Notes: generated by a model not told the origin, from the sequence alone. A stretch of 64,000 bases of DNA from Olsenella sp. (GCA_022648325.1 JALCMG010000001.1:1-64000); one strand, 5' to 3'; positions 53,283-63,162 are shown, counted from the stretch's first letter. Numbers and translations are program-made.

Positions 53283-55837
53283 CGCGCACCCTCCGCTTCG
53301 CATGAAAATGTGTACGAACCGCACCCTACCTCGTGCGTGCTCCCGTCGGGCAGCGCGACCTCGCAGGTGGTGCCCAGGGGTACCTCGACCTCAAGCGAGA
53401 AGGACGAATCATCAAGCTTCCAACTACTGGCAAGCCGGCCATAGGGCGTCTCAACCGCACCGTGGGCGGAGCAAAGCCCTCCCCCAACCATCGGCTGCAC
53501 ACGTGACCTGCGATATCCCGGCTCAAGCGGCTCCAGACCGGCCACGCGACGGTAGAGAAAGTCTCCCACCGCACCGCTGGCGTAGTGGTTGTACGAGATC
53601 ATGATGTCTGTGCCGTCATCGCCGATGGGGCAGTTGCCCTTCTCGTCCAGGCCGTCCCAGCGCTCCCAGATGGTCGTTGCGCCATGCACCACCTCGTAGA
53701 GCCACGAGGGGCACGACGTGCACTCAAGCATCCGGAACGCAGTGTCCTTCTCACCGTTGTCTGCCAGGGCAAAGAGAATGTACGGCGTGCCAGGAAAACC
53801 CGTCCCAATGCGGTAGCCGCCCTGCTCAACCAGCTGAGACAGGTGCTTCACTGCCGCGCGAAGCTCATCTCCCTCGAGCATGCCAAACTGGATGGGGAGC
53901 ACGTAAGCGGTCTGGAACTCCTGCTTGAGCCTGCCGTGACCGTCGGTGAAGACGTTGCGGTACGCCCTGGAGACGCGCTTGCTCAGGCTGCCGTACTTCT
54001 CGGCAGCGTCCTTCTCTCCAAGGATCTTTGCAATGCGGGCCACGAGAGCGCTTGTGTGCTGGAGGCTTGCCGTTGCCGTCCACTTGCTGCGAGCCTGCCA
54101 CTGGCCCATCTTGGGCACGTCGGGGGCAACCCAGTCGCCAAAGTGAAGCACGGCCGGCGTGTGCCAGATGTAGCGGTGATCGCCAACGCCAAATCCCGCC
54201 CAGAAGCGACAGGCGTCAACGTAGCGCTTCATGGTGTCGAAGTTCTCGCGGAGAACCTCAACGTCGCCTTCGGCCTGGTAGAGCGCCCACGGCACCAGGA
54301 CGCAGGCGTCTCCCCAGAAGTCCACCGCCATGGGCGGGATGGTTGTGGGAAAGCCAAAGCCCTGTGCCGGCACCGTTACGGGAATACCGCCCGTGCGGTA
54401 CTGCTCGGAGCGCAGGTCGCGCAACCATTTGCGCAGGAAGCGGCCCATGTCAAAGTTGTAGCAGGCCGTTGGGGCAAAGACGGCAATGTCACCCGTCCAG
54501 CCCATGCGCTCGTCTCGCTGCGGGCAGTCGGTGGGGATGTCCATGAGGTTAGACTTTGAGCTCCACACGATGTTTTGCTGCAGGCGGTTGAGGCGCTCGT
54601 CAGAGCAGCTGAACTCGCCGGTGGTACGCAGGTCAGAGTAAAGCGCGTGGGCGCAAATCTTGATGTCGCCCTCGCTTGCGCCGCTCACCGCAACGTAGCG
54701 AAATCCCATGTAGGTGAGGCGCTGCGAGAACTCCTGGCGCCCTTCTCGGCACACGTAGGTGAGCGTTGCCTTGGCCGTGCGCAGGAAGTCCGTGTTGAGC
54801 GTGCCGTCTGGCTTCAAGATCTCTGCGTGGCGCACCGTGATTGTCTGGCCGTCGTGCCCGTCAACCACCAGGTCAACCACGCCGGCAAAGTTCTGTCCAA
54901 AGTCATAGACCAGCTCGTCGCCCACCTTTGTGCAGCTCACGGGGTTCATGACCTCATGGGCGCGCACGGGTGCGCCGTCCTCGGCGACAAGCGCGGGGCT
55001 CACGTGCAGGGCCTCGCGCTTGGCCGGGCGCCAGGCGGCATTGTCCAGGCTCACACGGGCGTCGTACGTCTCGCCGTCGTAGAAGCAGGCCATGCGGCAC
55101 GGCCCGTCCTCGGTGACCTGCCAGTCCTCGCCGGTACCCAGGATCTGCGTTGTGCCGTCCGCATACTCCACGCGCACCTCGAGGAGCAGGGCCTGCCTGT
55201 CTGCGGTGACGCGGTTCTTGCGGGTGTAGGAGAAGGGCCCCACCGCCCAGCCTCCGGCAACGGTCACCACCAGCTCATTCGAGGCTCCAAGCTGATCCGT
55301 TACGTCATAGGTCTGGTACTGGAGCGTCGAGCCATACGAGGTGAAGCCGGGCGCAAAGTAGCGCTCTCCCACCTGCTGGCCGTTGAGCGAGATGTCGTAG
55401 ATGCCCAGCGCCGTAGCATAGACGCAGGCGCGACGCACCTTGCCGCCAAGCGAGAAGGCATGCCTAAAGACCATGGGGACGGGTGCCACGCCCTTCTCGT
55501 CAAAGCGGTAGGCAGCATCGCTGATCCACTCCGCCTCCCACGAGCCGCCGAGAAGCCCCGTCTCAAACTTGAGCGTTCCCTCGGCGGACTCGCCGGCGTC
55601 ATCGGTCGCGCAAACGCGTGCCTGGTAGACGGTGCATGGCGAGAGGGGCGCGCCATCGTAGCGCACCGAGGCCCGGCCAGTGCCCCGCCAGGTCCAGCCG
55701 TTGGCCTCAAGCGTGACCTCACGCAGGCCCGCGCCCTGCCGGTCGCTCTCGAAGGCAAAGGAGAACCTCGGGCGCGCCTCGTCGGTCACGCAACCGGTCT
55801 CAAGGCCCTCGCAGGCAAAACGCCGTAGCTTCAGCAT
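53279..55837 (-). CDS. Alpha-L-rhamnosidase, GH78
   Basis: The protein has 852 aa. N-terminal Bac_rhamnosid-type beta domains (RASVRYDGAPLSPCTVYQAR; LGIYDISLNGQQVGERYFAP) are followed by the (alpha/alpha)6 barrel with the GH78 signature DIPTDCPQRDERMGWTGD (the acidic residues act in catalysis), FWGDACVLVPWALY and a C-terminal ATTIWERWDGLDEKG motif. It has no signal peptide. It releases terminal alpha-L-rhamnose from glycosides such as rutinosides or rhamnogalacturonan pieces, feeding the adjacent rhamnose pathway. It is coupled to GH2 and preceded by a terminator-like hairpin (55859). Confidence 0.95.
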   Translation of the reverse strand: MLKLRRFACEGLETGCVTDEARPRFSFAFESDRQGAGLREVTLEANGWTWRGTGRASVRYDGAPLSPCTVYQARVCATDDAGESAEGTLKFETGLLGGSWEAEWISDAAYRFDEKGVAPVPMVFRHAFSLGGKVRRACVYATALGIYDISLNGQQVGERYFAPGFTSYGSTLQYQTYDVTDQLGASNELVVTVAGGWAVGPFSYTRKNRVTADRQALLLEVRVEYADGTTQILGTGEDWQVTEDGPCRMACFYDGETYDARVSLDNAAWRPAKREALHVSPALVAEDGAPVRAHEVMNPVSCTKVGDELVYDFGQNFAGVVDLVVDGHDGQTITVRHAEILKPDGTLNTDFLRTAKATLTYVCREGRQEFSQRLTYMGFRYVAVSGASEGDIKICAHALYSDLRTTGEFSCSDERLNRLQQNIVWSSKSNLMDIPTDCPQRDERMGWTGDIAVFAPTACYNFDMGRFLRKWLRDLRSEQYRTGGIPVTVPAQGFGFPTTIPPMAVDFWGDACVLVPWALYQAEGDVEVLRENFDTMKRYVDACRFWAGFGVGDHRYIWHTPAVLHFGDWVAPDVPKMGQWQARSKWTATASLQHTSALVARIAKILGEKDAAEKYGSLSKRVSRAYRNVFTDGHGRLKQEFQTAYVLPIQFGMLEGDELRAAVKHLSQLVEQGGYRIGTGFPGTPYILFALADNGEKDTAFRMLECTSCPSWLYEVVHGATTIWERWDGLDEKGNCPIGDDGTDIMISYNHYASGAVGDFLYRRVAGLEPLEPGYRRSRVQPMVGGGLCSAHGAVETPYGRLASSWKLDDSSFSLEVEVPLGTTCEVALPDGSTHEVGCGSYTFSCEAEGAR

Positions 55838-55858
55838 GCAATCCCCCACTTCAAAGAA

Positions 55859-55890
55859 GGGCGGGCACGGGACGCATCCCCTGCCCGCCC
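55859..55890 (-). terminator. Hairpin between the small membrane protein and rhamnosidase genes
   Basis: A GC stem (GGGCGGGCA / TGCCCGCCC, extended by GGG/CCC) lies between the 150-aa gene and the GH78 gene. On the minus strand TTCTTTG follows. It may give partial termination within the hydrolase locus. Confidence 0.65.
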
Positions 55891-55936
55891 AGTACTACCC
55901 ATTCTCGCCGACGCGCGCCCGCCGGCAAAGGCCTGG

Positions 55937-56389
55937 CTACTTTGCGCTCTTGCCGTGGCCCAGGAAGGCGGCAATCACGGAGAAGAGCCAGGTCACCAGC
56001 GAGATGACGATAACCGCAACGGCCTGGGTGGCCGCCTCGTGCGCCTCGACGTTGCCCAGCTCGAGGTTCGAGCCGAGGACCTGCGCCAGGGACTCGACGC
56101 GCGCGGAGATGAACATCACGCCGGCAACCGCAAGGCAGCAGGGCACGGCAACGCGCAGCACGTCAGAGACAATGGCCAGGGCATAGCCCTCCTTGCCACG
56201 GCCAAGGGCCAGGACGATGACCTCTGCCACAATGGCAACAACGAGCAGGGCGGCAATGACCGGGTTGAGGTCGACGTAGTACGCGCGGGTCGCGTTCATT
56301 ACATAGAGCACGAACGTCACGATGCTCAGCAGGCAGACAATGGCGTAGAAGACGCCAGCTGCCCCCATGGACTTCTTGGCAGATCCCAT
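55937..56389 (-). CDS. Small four-helix membrane protein
   Basis: The protein has 150 aa with four predicted membrane segments (about residues 10-30, 42-62, 75-95, 122-143). A polar loop (about 96-118) lies between helices 3 and 4, and the tail is positively charged. It shares one base with the GH3 stop (TAATG). The GH3 protein ends in a membrane helix of its own, so a partner or anchor role at the membrane is plausible; the family is not recognised. Confidence 0.6.
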   Translation of the reverse strand: MGSAKKSMGAAGVFYAIVCLLSIVTFVLYVMNATRAYYVDLNPVIAALLVVAIVAEVIVLALGRGKEGYALAIVSDVLRVAVPCCLAVAGVMFISARVESLAQVLGSNLELGNVEAHEAATQAVAVIVISLVTWLFSVIAAFLGHGKSAK

Positions 56390-59300
56390 TAGTTCTCCTC
56401 CTTGGCTTCCGTGGCGTCATGCGCACCCTTGATGGCATCGCGGACGTAGAGCGCACCAAACACCGCGGCAAGTCCGTAGCCGGCCACCGTGGCACCGTTG
56501 AGCGCCATCTCCCACCAGGGTGTCACTCGCACGGTCTTGATGTTCTGGGCTGCACTCTGCGCAAATGCGTAGAGCTGGTACTTCATGTTCTGGCGTGCGT
56601 ACTCGACGAGCGTTGCATCGCTCACGATGAGGTCATGGGTCATGTACGGCCAGCTCTCCTGGACCTCGGTGAGGGTCTCGTCGGTCGAGAAGTCCGCCAT
56701 CATCGTGACGCCGCCGTAGATGCACATCTCCGGGCGGTAATAGCCGGGGTTGGAGACCATGTCGGTCGAGAGGATGCCCTTGAAGCCCCACTCGTCACGC
56801 AGGATTGCACGGAGAAGCCCCCGCGAGCCGTTGCACGGATCGGCGCCAATGCGGCAGAACGAGGTCATGAGGCCAAGCGCGCCGCCATCCTCGATGGACG
56901 CACGGAATGCCCTGAGGTCACCCTCGCGCGCCTTCTGCTCGGTCATGTACGGAGCAACACCGCCACGCTTGGTCTCCTGGTCGTTGAAGGCAAAGTGCTT
57001 GGGACCAATGATCACGCCATACGCGAGGGCGCCGCCCACGGTGGCGTTGCAGAAGAGGCTGCTCAAGACCGGGTCCTCAGAGTAGTACTCGAAGTTGCGG
57101 CCGTTGTACGCGCAGCGGTGGATGTTCGCGGCGCTCGCCCAGATGAGGTAGTTGCCGCTCCACAGGCCGTCGTTGCCGAGAAGCTCGCCCCAGCTCTTGC
57201 CAATCTGGGGATCAAAGGTTGCCGCGAGCAGGGTCTCGGTTGCCATGGTCCTCAGGGCATAGTTTGCGTTGGGGCCATCGGTGTGAAGGCCGCGTCCGCT
57301 GATGGTGGTACCAAAGCCGTTGGGGCCGTCGTTCTGGTACACCACGGGGTTCTCGATCTCGGGGATAACGTCGGACTGGTTGCCGCCCTTGATGATCTTC
57401 GCGAAGAGCGTGTCCACGGGAATCTCGTCGATGAGCTTGTCCCACTGGGCGTCGTCGATGTTGTCATCGCCCGCAAGGCTCGAGAGGGTCAGGCCGGCAG
57501 GGGCGCCGTTGACGTCGGTGACCTCGCCATTCTGCGTGATCTGGTACTCCTCGCAGCAGAGGCTCTTGACCCACTCCTCCTGCTTGTCGCCATCAATCGT
57601 GAGGTCATCGTAGGTGCGGGGGAAGGTGCCGTTCCAGTCGGTCCTCGTAAGCTGGGTGGCATAGCCGGGCTTGTAGTAGTTCACGTCGGCGGTCGTGAGC
57701 TGGTTCACAACCTCGGTGCCGTTCTTGGACTTGGCAAGCGCCGACTCGTCAACGGTACCCTCGGAGCCAATGGACTTGATGCTCACCTTTGAGGCATCGC
57801 CAGCACTGCCGTTGCCCTGTGCAGCCAAGACGTCGTTGACGGCCGAGTGAGCGTCATCGGCCAGCACGAAGCAGTAGTCTCCGCCGTCGAGAATCCAACC
57901 ACCCTTGCCGTCCTTGGCAGAGGAGTCCCAGCTTGCCATGTCGTAGAGGTCGGCGGTGATGGTGAGCTGCTGGTCATCGCCAGGATTGAGCTCGTCGGTC
58001 TTGGCAACGCCAATCAGCTGGATGGCAGACTTCTCGACTCCGGCCTTCTTGTCATAGTCGGTGTATGGAACGGAGACGTAGAGCTGCGCCGCGTGCTTGC
58101 CGGCAACAGAACCGGTGTTGATGACGGTGATCTTGGCGGTGACGGTCTTCTCGTCCGTGTTCACCTGAACGTCGTCGAGCGTCTGCTGGAAGGTGGCGTA
58201 GGAGAGGCCATAGCCAAACGGATAGACGACCTCGTCGTCGTAGTTCCACGACGTGGCACCGTTGGACGCACCCGCAGCGCCAGTTGCGTTGCCGGCGCCC
58301 GTGACGGAGTCGTAGTAGCGGGTCTCGTAGTACTTGTAGCCGGTATATATGCCTTCGGCCTCGATGAGGTAGCAGGCAGACGACGTGCTGTTGGAGCCTG
58401 CGAGGAAGCCGCCCGCAATGTCGGTGTCCATCTCGCCCATGAGCGAGCTGGGCCACTTGATCATGCTGGTGTCGGCGAGCTTGATGGAGCCAAAGTTCTG
58501 CGCCGCGGGAGCCATGGCGGTGTCGACCGCGTACGTGTCGGGCAGGCAGCCGGAGGGGCTCACGGTACCGTTGAGGACGTCGGCGATACCCAGCGTGCCG
58601 TAGGCGCCCGGGAAGCCGATGAACACGATTGAGCTGATCTTGTCATCGTTCTTGAGGTCGCCCAGCTCCATCGTGGAGCAGCTGTTCACCAGCACGATGA
58701 CCTTGTCGAAGTTCTCCTCGGCAAGCTGGATGAGGGCGCGCTCGTTGGTGCAGATGCCCAGGGCGTTCTTGGTGCCGTATGTCTCGGAGTCGATGCCGGT
58801 CGAGCCAGGGTAGAAGTCGCTGCCCTCCGAGCCAGGACGGGAGAGCACGACGATTGCTGCGTCGCCATACTCGGCAAAGCTGCTGGCGTAGTCCTCGCTT
58901 GCGCCGCCCTCGGATACGTAGGTGTCAGGGGAGGGCTCGTTGGGAACGTAGGGGGTAGCAAAGCCGTTGGGGCGATACTTGTAGCTAACAGACGCGCCCC
59001 AGGGCGGAGTCACCGCGTTGGGGTCTGCCTCGGCCTCGATGGCGCCGAGGGTCTCGTAGATGCCGGTCATGGTGGAGTTGATCTCGAAGCCGCCCTGCCC
59101 AAGGCCAGAGACTAGGTCGACTGCGTCCTCGGTCGAAATCTCGCTGCCCATCTTGCCGCCTAGGAAGGGATACATCGAACCCATGCCCAGGAGCGTGATC
59201 TTTGCTCCCTTGGCAAGTGGCAGCGCCTGGCCCTCGTTCTTCATGAGGACGGTGCCTTCCTGGCCAACGCGACGGCCAAGGTCCTCGTGGGCCTTGACAA

Positions 59301-59493
59301 GGTCGTCTGTCGTGGCAATGCTCGGCGTGAACTTATCGTCTGCGGTCTGCTCGGTACTCGTCGTACCCAGTGCAGAGTCGATGGTTCCTCTCCAGGAATC
59401 AGCAACGCCATGCGCGCCTGTCAGCCCAAGGCCGGCAGACAGCGCAAGGGCAACAGCACCGCGGCGCGTGACCTGCTTCTGTTCTATCCCCAT
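56389..59493 (-). CDS. GH3 beta-glucosidase with permuted domain order and membrane anchors
   Basis: The protein has 1034 aa. An N-terminal twin-Arg, hydrophobic segment (VTRRGAVALALSAG) suggests a membrane or export signal. The usual GH3 C-terminal domain comes first (GQEGTVLMKNEGQALPLAKG, about residues 76-95). A fibronectin-III-like domain follows (YPFGYGLSYATF around 420-431, then NTGSVAGKHAAQLYVS). The (beta/alpha)8 domain comes last (EYYSEDPVLSS, IGPKHFAFNDQE, GFKGILSTDMV with the nucleophile Asp). A final hydrophobic helix (NGATVAGYGLAAVFGALYV) lies near the C-terminus. The same inverted order is known in some rumen bacterial GH3 enzymes. The enzyme is probably cell-surface bound and removes beta-glucose from plant glycosides. 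Confidence 0.9.
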   Translation of the reverse strand: MGIEQKQVTRRGAVALALSAGLGLTGAHGVADSWRGTIDSALGTTSTEQTADDKFTPSIATTDDLVKAHEDLGRRVGQEGTVLMKNEGQALPLAKGAKITLLGMGSMYPFLGGKMGSEISTEDAVDLVSGLGQGGFEINSTMTGIYETLGAIEAEADPNAVTPPWGASVSYKYRPNGFATPYVPNEPSPDTYVSEGGASEDYASSFAEYGDAAIVVLSRPGSEGSDFYPGSTGIDSETYGTKNALGICTNERALIQLAEENFDKVIVLVNSCSTMELGDLKNDDKISSIVFIGFPGAYGTLGIADVLNGTVSPSGCLPDTYAVDTAMAPAAQNFGSIKLADTSMIKWPSSLMGEMDTDIAGGFLAGSNSTSSACYLIEAEGIYTGYKYYETRYYDSVTGAGNATGAAGASNGATSWNYDDEVVYPFGYGLSYATFQQTLDDVQVNTDEKTVTAKITVINTGSVAGKHAAQLYVSVPYTDYDKKAGVEKSAIQLIGVAKTDELNPGDDQQLTITADLYDMASWDSSAKDGKGGWILDGGDYCFVLADDAHSAVNDVLAAQGNGSAGDASKVSIKSIGSEGTVDESALAKSKNGTEVVNQLTTADVNYYKPGYATQLTRTDWNGTFPRTYDDLTIDGDKQEEWVKSLCCEEYQITQNGEVTDVNGAPAGLTLSSLAGDDNIDDAQWDKLIDEIPVDTLFAKIIKGGNQSDVIPEIENPVVYQNDGPNGFGTTISGRGLHTDGPNANYALRTMATETLLAATFDPQIGKSWGELLGNDGLWSGNYLIWASAANIHRCAYNGRNFEYYSEDPVLSSLFCNATVGGALAYGVIIGPKHFAFNDQETKRGGVAPYMTEQKAREGDLRAFRASIEDGGALGLMTSFCRIGADPCNGSRGLLRAILRDEWGFKGILSTDMVSNPGYYRPEMCIYGGVTMMADFSTDETLTEVQESWPYMTHDLIVSDATLVEYARQNMKYQLYAFAQSAAQNIKTVRVTPWWEMALNGATVAGYGLAAVFGALYVRDAIKGAHDATEAKEEN

Positions 59494-59613
59494 CCGATTG
59501 CTCCCTCCAACTGCGTGATTGCTGGCAGCACTTCGGTGATCGCCCCCGCGACCCGTCGTACGGTCAGCCCTTCCGGCATCCGTGCCGTTTTACGTAAAAA
59601 ATCATGCCATATA

Positions 59614-59644
59614 TGACAGATTTTGTGAAAACGATTTTCTGTCA
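59614..59644. promoter_or_regulatory. Palindromic operator upstream of the GH3 operon
   Basis: TGACAGA (59614) and TCTGTCA (59638) enclose a core GAAAACGATTTTC. The centred CG with flanking A/T tracts resembles the LacI-type site before xfp. The RpiR protein encoded next door is the other candidate binder. Confidence 0.65.
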
Positions 59645-59701
59645 GTGGTATGGGCATGTCTGCGAGCGCGTTATGCAGCCCTCTGCGGGCTCGCTTTGCG
59701 C

Positions 59702-59740
59702 CAAAATGGGCGGCACCCCCACTGTGTGGTGGTGCCGCCC
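59702..59740 (-). terminator. Terminator of the RpiR-family regulator gene
   Basis: A 10-bp GC stem (GGGCGGCACC / GGTGCCGCCC) precedes ATTTTGG on the minus strand, 40 bases past the regulator's stop. Confidence 0.8.
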
Positions 59741-59780
59741 GCTGGTATACGGTGAGCTTGGAGAGACCTCGACTTTCTCG

Positions 59781-60650
59781 CTAGCCTTCCTTCTCGCTTG
59801 CGATGGTGCGGTTGAAGAGCTCGAGGTTGTACTCGTTGGCGTCGCGCGAGCTGTGGAATAGGAGCAGCAGAAGCGATTCCAGCACGTAGTTGATCGAGTT
59901 GTGGGAAAAGTCGAAATCGTTTACAAGCAGATGGTCGCGCGAGACCACCTTGAGGACAACGTCTGCGCGCTCGGCGAGGGGGGATTCCTCGTTGCGCGTG
60001 ATCACGACGGTGGAAACGCCGCGGTCGATTGCGTTGTTCATGACCTTGCGCAGACGGTCCGAGCGGCCGGAGTTGGAAATCACTACCAGGCAGTCCTCCG
60101 GCTGCATGAGCGAGGCGGTGATCATGGCACCGTCGCTTGTGGAGGGGGAGATGGCGTTGACGCCTGCCTGCGAGAACTTGATGGCAGCACTCTGCGCGAT
60201 GGGCAGGGAGCTGCCCACGCCAACGAACATCGCAATGCGAGCGGAGGAGAGAATGCCCACGGCCTTGGTGACGCTTTCCTCGCTCAGCGCGGCAAACGTG
60301 CTTCTCAGCTCCTCGATCTTGGTTTCCAGGACGTAGTCGAGCGAGCCTTGGACGTCCGCAAGGCCAATGCCGCGAGAGTCGTCGAACGAGCGTTCTTTGC
60401 TCGCCGTCTCCTCACGCGCGAGGGCGTAGCGCATGTCCGCAAAGCTTGCGTAGCCCAGCGAGCGGACGAAGCGCGAGACGGTTGTGTTGGAGATGCCGGA
60501 AAGGCGGGCGATCTCCACTGCCGAAAGGGACGAGACAGTCCCCTTGTGGTTGAGGATGAAATCCGCAACTGCTTTCTCTGCATCTGAAAGGTCCTCGTAG
60601 CGCTGGAGAATGGCGTCGACAACCCCTCTGCGGCTTTCGTTTCCCGTCAT
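59781..60650 (-). CDS. MurR/RpiR-family transcriptional regulator
   Basis: The protein has 289 aa. The N-terminal HTH_6 domain has YEDLSDAEKAVADFILNH and VEIARLSGISNTTVSRFVR. The C-terminal SIS sugar-phosphate isomerase fold has IAMFVGVGSSLPIAQSAA and CLVVISNSGRSDRLRKV, lacking isomerase function but binding phosphosugars. It is transcribed toward the GH3 operon and probably controls it in response to a sugar phosphate. Confidence 0.9.
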   Translation of the reverse strand: MTGNESRRGVVDAILQRYEDLSDAEKAVADFILNHKGTVSSLSAVEIARLSGISNTTVSRFVRSLGYASFADMRYALAREETASKERSFDDSRGIGLADVQGSLDYVLETKIEELRSTFAALSEESVTKAVGILSSARIAMFVGVGSSLPIAQSAAIKFSQAGVNAISPSTSDGAMITASLMQPEDCLVVISNSGRSDRLRKVMNNAIDRGVSTVVITRNEESPLAERADVVLKVVSRDHLLVNDFDFSHNSINYVLESLLLLLFHSSRDANEYNLELFNRTIASEKEG

Positions 60651-60768
60651 GGCATCCCCTCTCTGGACAGGCCTCTAGGGTAACACCGGGTGGTTCGAAA
60701 GCGTCATCGCAAGGTGCGCCCTTCTCGCGTTATCCTAAGTGCGCCGCAATTGCTATGAGAGGAACCAC

Positions 60769-61404
60769 ATGGACAAAGGCCGGATGGAAGCGTTCAGCGA
60801 TGGCGTTATCGCCATCATCATCACCATCATGGTGCTGGGGATTGCCGCGCCGGAGGGTGACAGACTTTCCGACCTGCTGGGACTGCTGCCGGCCATTGCC
60901 GCGTATGCCGTGAGCTTCATTGGCGTGGGGACGTACTGGAACAACCACCATCACCTGCTCAAGCTAGTCAACCGCGTAAGCGGACGCATGCTTTGGTCGA
61001 ACCTCGCGTTCCTCTTTGTGCTCTCGTTCTTCCCTCTGGCCACGGACTGGATGCAGAAGACCGGTTTCGCGGCACTGCCCACAACCTGCTACATGGTTGT
61101 GAACATGCTGGTGTCTCTCACATACATGAACCTCGAGCGTGTCATTCGCCGAGAGCTGAGCCAGTCTTGCCCGCCCAATCCGGCCAGCGAGAGGGAGGCG
61201 GAGCGCCGCGCGATGGTGGAGAAGCGGTCGCTGCTCAAGGAACGCCTCACTCTGGGGCTCGAGGTAGTTGGACTGGTCATTGCCCTGGTTTTGCCCAGCT
61301 CTCACCTTGCGCTTGTGGCGCTGGTCATCGCGTTCATGCTGTGGATTGTCCCCGACCTGCGCATTGTTCGGCTGCTCGACTTCCTAGCGGAGGAGCAGGA
61401 GTAG
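60769..61404 (+). CDS. TMEM175-family (DUF1211) potassium channel-like protein
   Basis: The protein has 211 aa from ATG 60769, after GAGAGGAACCAC. The diagnostic motif RMEAFSDGVIAIIITIMVL starts helix 1 (the FSD signature of the family). Further helices include AIAAYAVSFIGVGTYWNNHH and RMLWSNLAFLFVLSFFPLA. Six membrane helices fit the bacterial tetrameric TMEM175 channels. It is a single gene with its own promoter region. Confidence 0.9.
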   Translation: MDKGRMEAFSDGVIAIIITIMVLGIAAPEGDRLSDLLGLLPAIAAYAVSFIGVGTYWNNHHHLLKLVNRVSGRMLWSNLAFLFVLSFFPLATDWMQKTGFAALPTTCYMVVNMLVSLTYMNLERVIRRELSQSCPPNPASEREAERRAMVEKRSLLKERLTLGLEVVGLVIALVLPSSHLALVALVIAFMLWIVPDLRIVRLLDFLAEEQE

Positions 61405-61514
61405 CGCAGCAGGCGTTTGTTCCCATACACAGAGGATTACCCTGCATCAAACTGCCTCTCGTTACACTGGTTAGCAATCAAAGCGCAGGAATCAGACCTA
61501 CCCGATGCCCTACC

Positions 61515-61892
<378 letters not shown>

Positions 61893-61917
61893 GGCACCAA
61901 CCTTACGCCAAGGCACC

Positions 61918-62498
61918 TCAATCGTCGAGCACAAGCTCCGCAGTGTACGGCTCAATCAGATCGCGCAAGCTGGTAGTAGTATCCAGGTAGCCAGGCTCAT
62001 GGGCATCCAGCACGCGCGCCAGATCGTCGGCCGAGAAGTGCGCAAGCCACTTCGCCTCATTCCGCGCGGCATCGAGCCACGCCTCAACAGCATCGATGCC
62101 GAGAAGCCCGCGCCCGTCAAAGCAATGTGGCTGGAACATGAGTTCCGCCGGCACGTCCTGCGCCGAGAAGTACGTGTGGTTGCAGCCACCTCGCGCCAGG
62201 CGTCCACCGTGGCGGCGGAGCGACGCTCCAGCGCCGCCCGGTGCCTCTCGAAGGCGCCAAGCGGGTCATCGTACGCAAGCACCGCGACCGCCGCAGGCTC
62301 GTCCAGCGACCGAACGCCCAACACGTACGTCATCGATCCAAGCAGCTGTTCGGCCTCTCCCTCCCCAATCGAGGTCGACTCCCCTGCCGTGTAGAGCCAG
62401 ACCAGCCGCGCAAATACCTGGGCTGCACCGCATCGGGCGCGGTCAAGGTCGTCGCACTCGGCGCTGGCACCGCCTGCCCCTGCAATCTCCCCGCTCAC
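61918..62498 (-). pseudogene. DUF6179-family gene, frameshifted
   Basis: GTG 62498 overlaps the stop of the upstream DUF6323 fragment. The first part (CGAAQVFARLVWLYTAGESTS, EAEQLLGSMTYVLG) runs to about 62165. The end of the protein (DGRGLLGIDAVEAWLDAARN, ending YTAELVLDD) lies in another frame, and the middle of the normal gene is missing. The gene pair DUF6323-DUF6179 is common in Firmicutes and Coriobacteria; its role is unknown. Confidence 0.55.
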
Positions 62499-62815
62499 CA
62501 GTCCTCCTCCACACGCCACGGGCTGTGCTCCCACGCGTCTTCTGTGTCCAGCTCGCTCGGCTCGCACACGTCCGCGGCAGTAAGTCCTAGCAACGCACCC
62601 AAATCTCCCTGCGCTGCATCGAACGTCTCGCGCAGCGCCGCTGCCACGTGCGCGTCCGCCACACCCACGGGAACCTGATCGCGCAGCTCGTAGAAGGCGT
62701 CTTGGATTGTCCCCAGCTGCTCGGCCAGGCAGTTCTGCTCGAGGTATGGCGAATCCGCAAACGCCTCAACAATCACCGAAAGGACGCCGCCGCCCAGCTC
62801 GACGCGGCCGAGCGA
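62495..62815 (-). pseudogene. DUF6323-family gene, 5'-truncated
   Basis: The sequence GRVELGGGVLSVIVEAFADS followed by a Glu-rich helical tail matches the C-terminal part of DUF6323. The N-terminal 50 or so residues are replaced at about 62815 by the antisense AraC remnant, which marks a deletion or inversion junction. Confidence 0.6.
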
Positions 62816-62822
62816 CCCCAAC

Positions 62823-63162
62823 CGAGCTTGAAGCTGACGAGTCGTTTGCCGCGCGGGTAAGGAGCGCGCTGGTAGAGATGCTGCCCGCCGGCGAGTGCGG
62901 CGCGGATGACGTGGCGCGGCGCCTTGGCGTGAGCCGACGTACCCTGCAGCGCAAGCTCGGCGAGGAGGGGACCACGTTCCAGAAGCAGCTCAACCATACG
63001 CGCGAGCTTCTCGCCAAGCACTACCTGGGCACCACCGCCATGGGTACGGATCAGATTGCGTACCTGCTGGGATACCTGGAGCTCAACAGCTTCCTGCGCG
63101 CGTTCAACTCGTGGTGCGGCATGAGCCCTAGCGAGTGGCGGCGGCGCCACGCGTCGGACTAG
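62823..63162 (+). pseudogene. AraC-family regulator, C-terminal HTH remnant
   Basis: Two HTH units are visible: CGADDVARRLGVSRRTLQRK and TDQIAYLLGYLELNSFLRAF, with MSPSEWRRRHAS closing the domain. The ligand-binding N-terminal two-thirds is missing. The open frame upstream is antisense to the DUF6323 fragment and is not native. Confidence 0.75.

Noticed and set aside
50631..53444. A 937-codon plus-strand ORF opposite the GH2 gene
   Set aside because: Shadow frame; the minus strand encodes a complete GH2 enzyme with both catalytic Glu motifs.
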